Positions 36,749 to 46,426 of a DNA stretch of 64,000 bases are shown here, in pieces. The position numbers were made by a program, and so were the translations under genes. How positions within the stretch are numbered: position 1 is the stretch's first letter; every line of letters begins with the position of its first letter. Under the pieces are notes generated by a model. That model had not been told where the DNA came from and searched no databases. It saw only the letters and a list, made by a program, of their open reading frames with translations. The stretch is from Dethiosulfatarculus sandiegensis (GTDB lineage: Bacteria > Desulfobacterota > Desulfarculia > Desulfarculales > Desulfarculaceae): assembly GCF_000931935.2 (NCBI RefSeq), contig NZ_AZAC01000016.1, positions 1-64,000 on the forward strand, in the 5' to 3' direction.

Positions 36749-37687
36749 TCAAGTTTTTTCTTTTTCCCATTTTATCGGCATGAGTCTTTGGGAATTTACC
36801 GTAAGTTTCAGAACATCCGGCCTGCTGTAATGCCCCGTGGGATCAAAGTTCTGCCTGGCCTGCCCGACCTTTTCCATATCCAGGTCCGCATAAATAATAC
36901 ATTCCTTGCCTTCTTCCGCGTGGCCCAGGATTTTCCCCTCCGGGCTCACGATAACCGAGCCGCCGGTTCTGTGGAATCCGGGGTTTTTAATCATTTCATC
37001 TTTAAAAGGGAAATTATCGGGAATATCCTTATCATAGAGTAATCCACCGGCAGCCAATACATATACTCTGCCTTCCTGGGCCACAAAGCGGGTGATGTCC
37101 TTGGTGAGCCTTGGGCTTCCCGGCCAAACAGAGACATGCACCTGTTCCCCTTGCGCATAAAGGGCAGTCCTGGCCAGAGGCATCCAGTTTTCCCAGCAGT
37201 TCAACCCGCCTATGCGGATATTTTTGAATTGGTGGACTCTAAGCCCGTTGCCGTCGCCAATCCCCCAGACCAGCCGTTCCTCGTAGGTGGGCATCAGTTT
37301 TCTGTGCATGCTTACAAGTCCCTGGTCAGGATCAATTGCCGCCAGGCTGCAATATACAGTGCCTGTTGAGTTGCTCAGCTCCTGCACTCCCAGGTAAATA
37401 AAAATACCCAGTTGAGCGGCTTTTTGGGCAATGGCCCTGATCTCTGGGCCATCGGCCCGAACAGCGGATGCCAGGTACATGGCATAGGCTTTTTTCTGCA
37501 GGGGGTCATCAAAAACCGCCCCACCGGTGAATTCAACCCAGGCAGGGTAGCCGGATAAAAATGTCTCCCCAAAAACACAGATCTGCGCCTGGTTTTCCGC
37601 TGCTTCCTTCATTAGTGAGATGATTTTGGCTGTGGTTGCCTTGGGGTTAAGCCAAACCGGCGCTGCCTGAACCACTGCGGCTTTCAT
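36749..37687 (-). CDS. Nitrilase (branch 1 carbon-nitrogen hydrolase)
   Basis: 312 residues from the ATG at 37687 (AGGAG upstream). The catalytic triad is Glu41 (FGETFLSGYP), Lys130 (HRKLMPTYEERLVWG) and Cys164 (GGLNCWENWMPL). The CWEN context and VSVWPGSP are those of true nitrilases, which convert R-CN to the acid and ammonia, and not those of amidases. Length is slightly short but complete for the class. It is isolated on the minus strand, between the convergent FadR-like gene and a terminator behind the methyltransferase gene. The substrate could be an aliphatic or aryl nitrile or cyanide; this is not determined. Confidence 0.88.
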   Translation of the reverse strand: MKAAVVQAAPVWLNPKATTAKIISLMKEAAENQAQICVFGETFLSGYPAWVEFTGGAVFDDPLQKKAYAMYLASAVRADGPEIRAIAQKAAQLGIFIYLGVQELSNSTGTVYCSLAAIDPDQGLVSMHRKLMPTYEERLVWGIGDGNGLRVHQFKNIRIGGLNCWENWMPLARTALYAQGEQVHVSVWPGSPRLTKDITRFVAQEGRVYVLAAGGLLYDKDIPDNFPFKDEMIKNPGFHRTGGSVIVSPEGKILGHAEEGKECIIYADLDMEKVGQARQNFDPTGHYSRPDVLKLTVNSQRLMPIKWEKEKT

Positions 37688-37793
37688 GGGGCACTCCTTT
37701 TGGGGACACTGAAAAAAGATGCGAGTGTCTTGCAGTGTATTTTGCAAGCTGTTCGCAGCCAGAGTTTAGTGCATCTGGCTTTATAAAAATACT

Positions 37794-37827
37794 AAAAAAG
37801 GCCCGACAGAAAAATCCTGCAAGGCCT
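37794..37827 (-). terminator. Terminator of the receptor/methyltransferase unit
   Basis: On the minus strand AGGCCTTGCAG (37827-37817) pairs with CTGTCGGGCCT (37809-37799) apart from three mismatches, and is followed by TTTTTT. It is about 85 bp after the methyltransferase stop and just before the nitrilase promoter region. Confidence 0.7.
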
Positions 37828-37910
37828 ATGGCTGGTCGCGAAGATGATGGGTCAAGGGACCCCCTAACTAAAGTGAGGATTAAAAAGGGAGTCCCGACCC
37901 TTTTGTCTGA

Positions 37911-38930
37911 TCAGTCTGTTTTTCTGGCGATATCCATATCCATCCGCACCATGGGAGTCTCTATGGTGCGGCTCACTACTGATGTAAAACCGGCTTCGCG
38001 CATGGCTTCCGCTATTTCCCCCTGGTCGAACATGGTGTCTGTCCCGTTCAAGCCATAGATCAGGTTTTCCAGGATAAACATGGACGGACGGGTCCGTTCA
38101 TGGGTGGCTCCATCGGCAAAGCTTATAAAAACGCCGCCAGGCTTTAAAGCCTTTAAGATTTTTTGCATCATCCGGGGCAGATCGTCGCGCACAAAATTAA
38201 GCGTGGCACTGGCCCAGATCAGATCGTAATCCCGGCCCAAGGGATCAGTGGCGTAGTCACCTCCCATTACGGTTAAGCGCTCTTGCATCTCATATTCGGC
38301 AATAAACTCTTCCGCCATCTCAATCACTGCGGGCTGGTCAAAAATAACGCCTTTCATGCTTGGATGCTCGGCCAATAAGGCAATGGAAAAAATTCCCGAG
38401 CCCCCTCCCAAGTCAAGCATCTTTTGAAAAGAGGAAAAACCCTCTACCTTTGCGACGATGCCTGCAATTCCTCTGGCTATGCCACAACGTTGGTAATTGG
38501 CCATGGTGCGGGCGTACTCCACCCAGATCGACTGATCTCCCATATCCGTTTGCACGGGCAGAGGCCCGTCTTTCACCAATCCGGTCATGTCCTTTATGGC
38601 CGGGGCAGTGAAATTGTTCATCATTAAAAGCATTTCACCTACATAGGCAGGGCTGTTGCTGGTGAGGGATATTTCGGCCTCGGCAGAGTTTTTATACTGC
38701 CCGTTATTTTTTTCAAGCAAGCCCAAAGCGGTGAGTCCATCAAGCGAAAGCCTTGTGTTTGCCTCATGAGAATGAAGCTTTTCTGCTATTTCAGGGGCTG
38801 ATTTCGCGGTGCGGAGATAATCAAAAATAAAGAGTTCAATACCCGTGAGAAGCACCTGCGCCCGCACCCTGCCGTTGATAATCCTGTATGAAGAATGGTC
38901 TCTAAGGTTGATATCCGGGAGCATTTTCAT
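37911..38930 (-). CDS. SAM-dependent methyltransferase with N-terminal dimerisation domain
   Basis: 339 residues. The N-terminal winged-helix dimerisation region (about 15-95) is typical of plant-type and bacterial O-methyltransferases of Methyltransf_2. The SAM site is MLDLGGGSGIFSIALLAEHP (about 188-205), with the acidic ribose residue in VIFDQPAV and GGDY for the adenine contact. No general-base histidine is obvious in the usual place, so the acceptor may not be a phenol. It lies 20 bp after the TonB receptor gene on the same strand, so the two are probably co-transcribed. The function may be modifying the imported ligand; this is inference. Confidence 0.87.
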   Translation of the reverse strand: MKMLPDINLRDHSSYRIINGRVRAQVLLTGIELFIFDYLRTAKSAPEIAEKLHSHEANTRLSLDGLTALGLLEKNNGQYKNSAEAEISLTSNSPAYVGEMLLMMNNFTAPAIKDMTGLVKDGPLPVQTDMGDQSIWVEYARTMANYQRCGIARGIAGIVAKVEGFSSFQKMLDLGGGSGIFSIALLAEHPSMKGVIFDQPAVIEMAEEFIAEYEMQERLTVMGGDYATDPLGRDYDLIWASATLNFVRDDLPRMMQKILKALKPGGVFISFADGATHERTRPSMFILENLIYGLNGTDTMFDQGEIAEAMREAGFTSVVSRTIETPMVRMDMDIARKTD

Positions 38931-38950
38931 TTTGCTTTCACCACATCCTG

Positions 38951-41014
38951 CTAGAACCGGTAAGTCAGTCTCAGGCCGAATTCTGCGGGCTCGCTGTAAA
39001 GGGTGTAGAAGCCATCGAAATACCCATACGAATTGTATTCTTGGTCAAAGACGTTTTTGCCGTAAAGGTAGATATCGAAGTTCTCCATTTCATAACCGAT
39101 TTTCGCGTTTACAATTTCAAAGGCCTCCCTTGAATAGGTGTTGGTCTTGTCAAAATACATTTTTCCGTAACCTATCAGGTCCACTCGTGCAAAAATACCG
39201 CAGGAAGCCCTGTACTGAGCGCCGAGGTTGTAATTGTAATCAGGCGCATATGGGTTTCTGTTGCCTTGGTAGTCGCCCAGGGCGTCTTTGAATTCGTCAA
39301 ATTTAATGTCGCAGTAACCAAAGTTGGCGATCAGGGAGAGCCCTTGGAAGAGTTGCGCCCTCATTTCCAGCTCGCCGCCTGTGGCCGAGGCTTTGCCCGC
39401 ATTGGTCAGGAAGGCTTCATAAGGCGTTACAGATTCATTTACCTGCATGTCTTCTATGTTCATGTAGAAGACAGATGCATTAAGTATGAGCCTTTTGTCT
39501 AAGAGCTCGCTCTTCAGACCAATTTCATAGGACCATAGTTTTTCTTCGTCATATTTGGTGTATTGGGGATCAGTTGCATAGGTGTTGAACCCACCTGAAC
39601 GGTATCCCTTTGAAACGCTGGCATAAGCCATGACATCAGGTGTGAATGAATATTCCAGGGCCAGCTTGGGTGCAAAATCGTCCCAGGAATTGTCGGCCTT
39701 TCTTACTAGTATGTGATCCTCGAACTCTTTGTCCTGTTTTTCATAGCGCAATCCCGCGACCAGGGTCAAACGGGTCAGGATTGGGTAACTTGCCTGGCCA
39801 AAAAAGGCCATTGAGTCCCCATCAAAATCACGGTCGTTTGTCGAAACCATGGAGGGAATAACCGAGTTCAGAGTGGTGTTTACGTCATTGTGGTGATTGT
39901 CGTAATAAAGTCCCACCAGCCATTTCAGCCTGTCGCCGGATGAATTAAGGCGTAGCTCCTGAGAGTAGCTGGTGTATTCATTGGTCTTTGTGGTGTGCAT
40001 AAACTTTACGGGATTAAAGTCATAATCCCATCTGCCTTCATCGTTGTACACCCTTCTAGTGGTAATGGAGGTAAGCTTGAGCGAATTGCCGAAATCATAG
40101 GATATATTAAGTGCATTGGAAACAGACTTTGAGGTGTTCTTTCCCGGATAATCAGAGGCCACTTTTCCGTCTATTGGTGCGGGTAGACCATAGGCAGCCG
40201 CGCCAGCTGCCCCCAAGCCCATAACATTGGCGCCTTCGTCGTACTTCAACGCGGATGAGATCAAAGAGATATCTAAGGCATCCACCGGCACCCAGCGAAG
40301 GTGGAGCTTTCCATACCAATGTTTTTTGTCATTGGCTGGCTCATCAAGGAAGGTGTTGTCAATAAAACCTTCCTTTTCATAGAATTTTCCGGATACACCA
40401 AAGAAAAGCCTGTCTTTTTTTATGGGGCCGCTGAGGTTAAGGGTCAACTGCCTTTTTTGGTCGGTCCCCAATTCCGCGGAAGCTTTGCCCTGAAAATCAT
40501 TTCCAGGCTTTTTGGTTATGATATTAATGACCCCGGTTTCGGTGTTTCTTCCGTACAAGGTTCCCTGAGGCCCCCTAAGCACCTCCACCCTTTCAATGTC
40601 TAGCAATCCGTCTTCAAGGCCAATGGGCGACAAAATGGGTATACCGTCTACAAACAAGCCGTTGGATACAGTGAGGGATTCCACAAAGGCATGTATGCCG
40701 CGCATGGAAGGGGAGTTTGTCCCGCTAACGCCGTTTGCGAAAATCATCAGGTTGGGAACAAAATTGGCCAAATCAAGGACCGATTCCACTCCCATGTCTT
40801 CAATATCTTTTTCCCCAAACACAGACACGCTCATAGGTACTTCTTGGGCCAGTTCCTCGGTTTTTTGAGCTGTGATTGTTACCGATTGTAGTCGATGTTG
40901 TTTGTTGTTTGGTTTTGCATTCTTTTTGCCTTGGGCTGCTGAGAGGGCTATGTTTGCAAAAAGCAAAAGAACTGCCATCGCCAACACCATCAGCGGTTTA
41001 AGTGAATATTTCAT
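38951..41014 (-). CDS. TonB-dependent outer-membrane receptor
   Basis: 687 residues. The signal peptide ends near ALSAAQ, and a TonB-box-like VTITAQK follows at about residue 46. The plug domain (about 55-165) includes SMRGIHAF and the VEVLRGPQGTLYGRNTETG motif. The 22-strand barrel ends with RLTYRF, a terminal Phe recognised by the BAM machinery. It imports a large ligand using TonB energy. Overall layout and length resemble yersiniabactin/pyochelin-type receptors, and the neighbouring AraC gene supports a siderophore-like ligand. The ligand may equally be another metal chelate or organic compound. Confidence 0.92.
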   Translation of the reverse strand: MKYSLKPLMVLAMAVLLLFANIALSAAQGKKNAKPNNKQHRLQSVTITAQKTEELAQEVPMSVSVFGEKDIEDMGVESVLDLANFVPNLMIFANGVSGTNSPSMRGIHAFVESLTVSNGLFVDGIPILSPIGLEDGLLDIERVEVLRGPQGTLYGRNTETGVINIITKKPGNDFQGKASAELGTDQKRQLTLNLSGPIKKDRLFFGVSGKFYEKEGFIDNTFLDEPANDKKHWYGKLHLRWVPVDALDISLISSALKYDEGANVMGLGAAGAAAYGLPAPIDGKVASDYPGKNTSKSVSNALNISYDFGNSLKLTSITTRRVYNDEGRWDYDFNPVKFMHTTKTNEYTSYSQELRLNSSGDRLKWLVGLYYDNHHNDVNTTLNSVIPSMVSTNDRDFDGDSMAFFGQASYPILTRLTLVAGLRYEKQDKEFEDHILVRKADNSWDDFAPKLALEYSFTPDVMAYASVSKGYRSGGFNTYATDPQYTKYDEEKLWSYEIGLKSELLDKRLILNASVFYMNIEDMQVNESVTPYEAFLTNAGKASATGGELEMRAQLFQGLSLIANFGYCDIKFDEFKDALGDYQGNRNPYAPDYNYNLGAQYRASCGIFARVDLIGYGKMYFDKTNTYSREAFEIVNAKIGYEMENFDIYLYGKNVFDQEYNSYGYFDGFYTLYSEPAEFGLRLTYRF

Positions 41015-41171
41015 TTAATCATCCCCTTCTAGTAAAATCTTTTCCGGTTCCGCATATCGCCATAAGGAGCAATGCGCGAAAACAAAAAAAATATGATTAC
41101 GGGGAGTCAATACATCACATGGCTGGTATTGATGCTGGCAATTGGCTCTGTTTTTTTGGCACTATCGTCTG

Positions 41172-42116
41172 TTAATGGTGCAAAGACACTTTTTTGCATT
41201 GACTGGGTGGAAGGCCGAAGTGCTTTTTAAAGGCCTTGGTAAAGTAGCTGGAGCTGGAATATCCCACTTTATAGGCTACTTCGGTAATATTCATTTCACC
41301 TTCAGCCAAGTAATGCATGGCGGCTTCCAAACGATGGCTGCGTAGGTAATCAAAAGGCGTGACCCCATGGACCATGCGAAAACAATGGTGAAGCTTACTG
41401 CGGCACATGCCCACAGATTTGGCCAGTTCATTGAGGTCGGGCGTTTTTTCCAGATCATCGGCCAAAAGTAGTGCGGCATGCCGGACCCGTTCAACATCGT
41501 TGGGTTTGGGAGAGGGAGAGCCCACTCGGCGGTTGTCCTGGTGCACGACCTGCTCCATTACATAGGCCATCAGCTCCAGAGTTTTACTCTCCAAAAAAAG
41601 ATTGCGGGTCATCCCCTGAAAGGGACATCTCAGCACCTGTTGAATGACGTTATGCATTTGGGGTGAAATTAGACCATCATAGCGGCTCAGAGTTTGGTGG
41701 TTACCCTGAAATTTAATAGGCAGTGAGTCGCCGTTTTCCCCTATAAAGGTGCTCAGCTGCTCGTGTTCCAGCATGATGCCCAGTCTCAGCACCCGTTCAG
41801 GAAAAACAACTTCCGAAAAAGAATCATTATCCGGGGAATAATGAAGTGAACTCTGTCCCGGTTGAGCGGTTAGGGCGTCTTTGATGCTGGAGAGATGCGC
41901 CTCAATAAGGCCCGAAAGGCAGAACTCCACCCCCAGCGAATTAAACGGGGGCGCGTATTCCAGAACAGTGGTTTTTCGCAGCCTGTAATCCATGACAACC
42001 AATTGCATGCCGCAATTCAGGCTGAACAGCTTAATGCTTCCATTACCCATCTCTTGTGGAACCTTAATCTGGTGGGCACCCAGGTTTGGCTCCCACTTAA
42101 AAGGAGGAAGTTGCAT
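41172..42116 (-). CDS. AraC-family regulator (PchR-like)
   Basis: 314 residues from the ATG at 42116. A GTG at 42179 with an AAGAG site is an alternative. The N-terminal ligand region is followed by a C-terminal double helix-turn-helix (about 215-310) with LNELAKSVGMCRSKLHHCF and ITEVAYKVGYSSSSYFTKAF. PchR-type regulators sit beside siderophore receptor genes and respond to the imported ligand. Here the gene is 157 bp upstream of, and in the same direction as, the TonB receptor gene and probably activates it. Confidence 0.9.
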   Translation of the reverse strand: MQLPPFKWEPNLGAHQIKVPQEMGNGSIKLFSLNCGMQLVVMDYRLRKTTVLEYAPPFNSLGVEFCLSGLIEAHLSSIKDALTAQPGQSSLHYSPDNDSFSEVVFPERVLRLGIMLEHEQLSTFIGENGDSLPIKFQGNHQTLSRYDGLISPQMHNVIQQVLRCPFQGMTRNLFLESKTLELMAYVMEQVVHQDNRRVGSPSPKPNDVERVRHAALLLADDLEKTPDLNELAKSVGMCRSKLHHCFRMVHGVTPFDYLRSHRLEAAMHYLAEGEMNITEVAYKVGYSSSSYFTKAFKKHFGLPPSQCKKVSLHH

Positions 42117-42511
42117 TTTTATGGCTTGCCTTTTGGTAAATGTTTTTTTGTATCCGCTCTTTGTAAGAGGCAAGAGCACTTTGCTCTTAGGGCCGGAACA
42201 CCACCGGAAAATTAAAAAAGGAAAACGGTTGTTAAAATAATTCTAATTGTTAGGCTTGTCAAACAATATATAGAAACATTGAATATTGATGAAAAGATAA
42301 TGCTATTGAGTAAATCGTACTTTTACTGATTCAGGTTTTGAACTTGGCTGAAGGTTTAGGCGCCTTGGCTTGTTTTAGGCTGTTAATTCAATCGGGTGGT
42401 TTGAAAAGTCGTAAGAACAGGGTCTTGAAAAAGGGGTTCGCACAAACCTCACCTAAAATGGCCTGACAGGAAATCCCATCAGGCCCTGGTTTACAATGTT
42501 TAAATATTGGG
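42117..42511. other. Region upstream of the AraC gene, holding the epimerase terminator
   Basis: About 395 bp. Apart from the hairpin at 42454-42485 and the AraC leader, it holds no supportable gene. No Fur-type 19-bp box was recognised, although the neighbouring receptor makes iron control plausible. Confidence 0.4.
42454..42485 (-). terminator. Terminator of the epimerase gene
   Basis: GGCCTGA (minus strand, 42485-42479) pairs with TCAGGCC (42466-42460), followed by ATTTT. It lies 27 bp past the epimerase stop. Its sequence is similar to the hairpin at 37794-37827. Confidence 0.75.
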
Positions 42512-43444
42512 TCAGGCTTTATTGCGATACCATTGCACAGTCATTTCAAGGCCTTTATCCAAATCAGTCTCTGCCTGCCATCCCAGGGCCTTTTGGGCCA
42601 GGGAGCATTCCAATAAAGACCGTTTGAGATCTCCCTTGCGGGCAGGGCCGAACTGTTCGACCGGCTTGACACCGCAGGCCTTGCCCACGGCCCGCAAAAG
42701 ATCCAGGGTGTGGGTGGCTACTTCGGTGCCCAGGTTCACGGTCTGACCCTGACCCTTTTCCAAAGCGAGCAGATTGGCCCGGGCTGCATCACCCACATAG
42801 AGGTAATCCCTGACCATACCCTTGGGTTGCTCTTCAAAGCGATATACAGTGCAGTCTTTTTTTGCCAAAAGGGCTTCGGTGAAGATGGCCACAACTCCGG
42901 CTTCGGCATGGGGGGCCTGACGGGGGCCGTAGATATTGGCATAACGCAGGACCACATACTCCATGCCATAGTTATCCCGGAAAAAGGGTAAATAGGTCTC
43001 GCCGAGCATTTTGTGAACCGCATAGGGAGATTCGGGCTTGGGCCAGGTCTCCTCTTTAATCGGCAGGACCTCCTGTTCGCCATAAATCGCCCCGCCGGAA
43101 GAGATGAAAATAAACCTGCCAACCCCGGCCTTGGCTGAGGACTGCATCAGGTTCAAGGTGCCCTGGCCGTTTACTTCAAGATCCTGCACCGGATCTTGCA
43201 CAGAAGCCGGTACAGAGACCTGGGCGGCATGGTGGTTGACCACATCGAATTTTTCCAGGGCCATGAATTTTTCCAGGGACCGATCCCTTATATCCATTTC
43301 GATAAATCGGCATCCCGGATTAAGGTTTTCCAGTTTTCCGGTATACAGATTATCCAGCACCACCACGTCATGCCCGGCAGCCAGATAGGCGTCTGTCACA
43401 TGACTGGCAATAAACCCGGCTCCTCCGGTCACCAATATCTTCAT
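42512..43444 (-). CDS. NAD-dependent sugar-nucleotide epimerase/dehydratase (UDP-glucose 4-epimerase-like)
   Basis: 310 residues from the ATG at 43444, with GAGGAAGC just upstream. The N-terminal Rossmann motif is MKILVTGGAGFIASHV. The catalytic SSGGAIYGE serine and the YAVHKMLGE Tyr-Lys pair are present, so it should be active. It acts on UDP- or dTDP-sugars; extended short-chain dehydrogenase length is normal. It has no sugar-transferase neighbours here. A terminator lies downstream. Confidence 0.88.
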   Translation of the reverse strand: MKILVTGGAGFIASHVTDAYLAAGHDVVVLDNLYTGKLENLNPGCRFIEMDIRDRSLEKFMALEKFDVVNHHAAQVSVPASVQDPVQDLEVNGQGTLNLMQSSAKAGVGRFIFISSGGAIYGEQEVLPIKEETWPKPESPYAVHKMLGETYLPFFRDNYGMEYVVLRYANIYGPRQAPHAEAGVVAIFTEALLAKKDCTVYRFEEQPKGMVRDYLYVGDAARANLLALEKGQGQTVNLGTEVATHTLDLLRAVGKACGVKPVEQFGPARKGDLKRSLLECSLAQKALGWQAETDLDKGLEMTVQWYRNKA

Positions 43445-43718
43445 TTGCTTCCTCAACATTAAGAATCTAAAGGTATTGCGTAATTATTCAGGAGGCGGTC
43501 CCCCTTGGAATTATTCTTGTTTACTTGAGAATAATCTGCATTGCCACCCCCATTCTATTCTACGCCTTGGTGTCGGCATACCAAAAACCAGGCTCTCGTG
43601 TATCTAAGATAGCGCCATTAAAACCATGGGAAAAAGTTGTCAGAGCCTGGATTGCTGTGGCATTATGGCCGGGTTCACGCAGACTACTCCCTTAAACGTC
43701 CTGATCAAGGAGGCTGTG

Positions 43719-44444
43719 ATGCGCATTCTGGCCCTGAACGGAAGCCCCACCATGAAAAGGGGCATGACCAATATTCTCCTTGATTTTTTCCTCAAGGGTG
43801 CAGAAGACCAAGGCGCTCTGGTGGAAAAGGTGTTTTTGCAGAAAAAAAAGATAGCTCCCTGCCTGGGGTGTTATTCCTGCTGGGTGAAAACAAAAGGGGT
43901 TTGCGTGCATAAAGACGATGCACCCGATCTTTTGCGGAAAATGCGCAAGGCGGATTACCTCATCCTGGCCACTCCGGTTTATCTTGACGGCATGACCGCC
44001 CAGATGAAGGCCTTTATGGATCGCAGCATTCCTCTTTTTAAACCACAGTTTGAAATAAAAAACGGCCACTGCCGACATCAAAGGCGTTACGAAAAAATGC
44101 CGGAGGTGGTGCTCTTGAGTGTCGCCGGTTTTCAGGAAATGGATAATTTCCAGGGCCTGGTCAAGCATGTGGAGCTTATTTGCCGGAATTGGCAGACAAG
44201 ATTTGTGGGCGGCCTGTTGCGCCCCACCAGTTATCTGCTTTCCATGGAAGAACTGTTCCCCAAGACAGTTGGCATTATTAAAGGAGCGGCCCAAAGGGCG
44301 GGGCAGGATCTGGTTAGGAAGGGTTCATTTGATAAAGAGGATCTGGACGCGGTGGCAATGAACCAATTTAGCGCCGAACAGCTTGTGCGTCAGACCAACA
44401 AGTATTGGGAGCGCTGTATAGAGGCCGGACGCTGGCCCCTGTAG
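43719..44444 (+). CDS. Flavodoxin-fold FMN reductase, iron-sulfur flavoprotein type
   Basis: 241 residues from the ATG at 43719 (AAGGAGG upstream). The FMN phosphate loop is LNGSPTMKRGMTN near the N-terminus. A PCLGCYSCWVKTKGVC cysteine cluster (four Cys) is typical of iron-sulfur flavoproteins or NADPH-dependent FMN reductases with a small cluster. ILATPVYLDGMTAQMKAFMDR is the second flavin contact. Two-electron or one-electron redox chemistry with ferredoxin is likely in an anaerobe. The gene is single, and the upstream DNA has no clear promoter. Confidence 0.85.
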   Translation: MRILALNGSPTMKRGMTNILLDFFLKGAEDQGALVEKVFLQKKKIAPCLGCYSCWVKTKGVCVHKDDAPDLLRKMRKADYLILATPVYLDGMTAQMKAFMDRSIPLFKPQFEIKNGHCRHQRRYEKMPEVVLLSVAGFQEMDNFQGLVKHVELICRNWQTRFVGGLLRPTSYLLSMEELFPKTVGIIKGAAQRAGQDLVRKGSFDKEDLDAVAMNQFSAEQLVRQTNKYWERCIEAGRWPL

Positions 44445-44635
44445 ACTATTTTTTGCCTTATCCCTAAATAAGTTAAATCTCCCGTCCCTTTTACAGCTCA
44501 AAAGGGCAGGCGCTGTTGTGCACTTACCTCCAGCCTTTTCTTACGCTGTTCATATTTCGCAAAAATAGTCAAGCATCCCCAAAAAGGCGGAGCTATAGTT
44601 GGGATCAGGTTATTAACTCATCAGGGGTATAGCAC

Positions 44636-45541
44636 ATGAGGGATGCGACTAAAAGAGACTATGCCGCAAGGATGTTGCGGGTTCTCATCCATATCCAGGA
44701 AAATTTGGAAGAAGATCCGGACCTGGATGAGCTGGCCCGGGTCGCCTGTTTTTCCCCTTTTCATTTCCACCGGATTTTCAAGGGCATGGTGGGAGAAACC
44801 GTGAGGCAGCATGTGCGGCGTCTGCGCCTGGAAAGGGCTGCATTTTATTTAAGGCGCACACCTGATTTTTCCGTAACTGAAATAGCCTTTCAGGCGGGCT
44901 ATGAAACCCTGGAGTCATTCAGCCGCGCTTTTTATGGAATGTTCAAGATAACACCTTCCCGTTGGCGCGCCTGGCGGGGCGCGATTTTTCCCAGATATAT
45001 CCCAGCCGAACTTTATTACAACCCGCTGGGTCATTTAACGGGTTTTGAACCTATTTTATATAAGGGAGATGAAATGGATGCCAAAATCATGAAGATACCG
45101 GCCAGACGGGTTGCTTTTGTAAGGCATGTGGGGCCTTACCATAAATGCCAGCCTGCCTGGGAAAAACTCTGCAAATGGGCCGAATCCAAAGGTTTCCTGA
45201 CCCCGGAAACCTTGTTTATCGGTCTTAGTCACGATGATCCCGAGATAACCCCTATTGAAAAATTGCGCTATGACGCCTGCATAACCGTGGGACTGGAAAT
45301 TGCGCCCGAAGAAGAGATAGGAGTGCAGGAAATACCGGAAGGAGACTATGCGCTATATCTGCAGACCGGTCCCCTGGAGTTGATTCCCGAGGGATTCGGC
45401 AGGTTGGTCGGCAAATGGCTGCCAACCCAGGGCAGGGAGATCAAGCCCGGGCCTTGCGTTGAGGTTTATCTTGATGATCCCGACCAGGTGCCGCCCAAGG
45501 ACCTGCGTATTGAATTGCAGGTTCCCCTGGAGCCTAAATAG
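44636..45541 (+). CDS. AraC-family regulator with C-terminal GyrI-like effector domain
   Basis: 301 residues. The N-terminal double HTH (about 15-115) has LDELARVACFSPFHFHRIF and VTEIAFQAGYETLESFSRAF. The C-terminal GyrI-like/SOUL-type small-molecule-binding domain (about 150-300) includes MKIPARRVAFVRHVGPYHKC and GDYALYLQTGP. Rob/SoxS-type multidrug regulators have this layout. No efflux genes adjoin. The ATG follows a weak ribosome site. Confidence 0.9.
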   Translation: MRDATKRDYAARMLRVLIHIQENLEEDPDLDELARVACFSPFHFHRIFKGMVGETVRQHVRRLRLERAAFYLRRTPDFSVTEIAFQAGYETLESFSRAFYGMFKITPSRWRAWRGAIFPRYIPAELYYNPLGHLTGFEPILYKGDEMDAKIMKIPARRVAFVRHVGPYHKCQPAWEKLCKWAESKGFLTPETLFIGLSHDDPEITPIEKLRYDACITVGLEIAPEEEIGVQEIPEGDYALYLQTGPLELIPEGFGRLVGKWLPTQGREIKPGPCVEVYLDDPDQVPPKDLRIELQVPLEPK

Positions 45542-45556
45542 GGTTTAAAATTATTG

Positions 45557-45590
45557 TATAGGATCGGGCAGGTGGCTGTCCGATCCTATA
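45557..45590 (+). terminator. Hairpin after the AraC-GyrI gene
   Basis: TATAGGATCGG at 45557-45567 pairs perfectly with CCGATCCTATA at 45580-45590 (11 bp, 12-base loop), 16 bp after the stop codon. There is no T run on the plus side, so it may act as an RNA 3' end or an imperfect terminator. Confidence 0.5.
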
Positions 45591-45656
45591 ATTCGTCTGT
45601 TACAAGGTCCTTATTGATAAAATACTTTAGATTTTCTTCAGGGGCAGGAGGCGCTT

Positions 45657-46406
45657 ATGTCGCCTGACACTAAGGAACTGGTTGCCAAGGCTTTGGATTT
45701 GGGAGCCTTTGCCGCGGGGGTGGTCTCTGTTGAGGATATGCTTGAGACTTCGTCTTCACAATATGTAAGGGAAAAGGCCCTGGCCGATCTGGATTTAGGC
45801 AGTGTGGGGCCTGATAAAAAGGCTGCTCCCCATTGGCGGAATAAAGCTCTGTCTCTTTTAATCCTGGCTGTGGCTCATCCCAAAGACGAGCCACAGCTGG
45901 ATTATTGGGAAGAGGGTGTCAGAGGGGGCACCAGGGGTAATAAGATATTGATCACCATTAATCAAAAGCTCGGTCAGTGGCTTATGGGGTTTGGTATTAA
46001 TTCCTTTGATGTTCCTTATTATCCGGAAAAGGGCGGCCTTTACCTTAAGGACGCAGCCGTTTTGGCTGGTTTGGGGGTGATTGGTTTAAACAATCTGCTT
46101 CTGATCCCCGGCCTGGGAGCGGCTCACCGTTTGCGCGCCTTGGCTTTGAAATCTGAATTCGTCACGAGCCCTGCCACTGATTACAATCCCTGTCCCGGTT
46201 GTCCTGCCCCCTGCCTCAAAGCCTGTCCTGAAAAGGCCTTTACCCGGAAGGCAGGAGACAGCTCACACAGTGGACCCCAAAGCGGATACAAAAGAGAGCT
46301 GTGCCATTTACAAATGCAAAAGAACATTAAAAAAAACAGTGGTAAAGGCAAGGCCATAAGGTTTTGCCGCAGATGTGAAGAGGCCTGCCCGGAGGCAAAG
46401 GTGTAG
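45657..46406 (+). CDS. Fe-S protein related to epoxyqueuosine reductase (QueG-like)
   Basis: 249 residues, GGAGG before the ATG. The C-terminal half carries two clusters. The first is CPGCPAPCLKACPEKAF (about residues 180-196); the second is FCRRCEEACPEAKV, ending at the C-terminus. The central GLGVIGLNNLLLIPGLGAAH stretch resembles QueG's cobalamin-side segment. It is about 100 residues shorter than QueG and lacks the HEAT-like tail, so queuosine function is doubtful. It could be a stand-alone electron-transfer protein. It converges on the 3D-domain gene. Confidence 0.78.
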   Translation: MSPDTKELVAKALDLGAFAAGVVSVEDMLETSSSQYVREKALADLDLGSVGPDKKAAPHWRNKALSLLILAVAHPKDEPQLDYWEEGVRGGTRGNKILITINQKLGQWLMGFGINSFDVPYYPEKGGLYLKDAAVLAGLGVIGLNNLLLIPGLGAAHRLRALALKSEFVTSPATDYNPCPGCPAPCLKACPEKAFTRKAGDSSHSGPQSGYKRELCHLQMQKNIKKNSGKGKAIRFCRRCEEACPEAKV

Positions 46407-46426
46407 GGTTGAGAGGGGACCACGCT

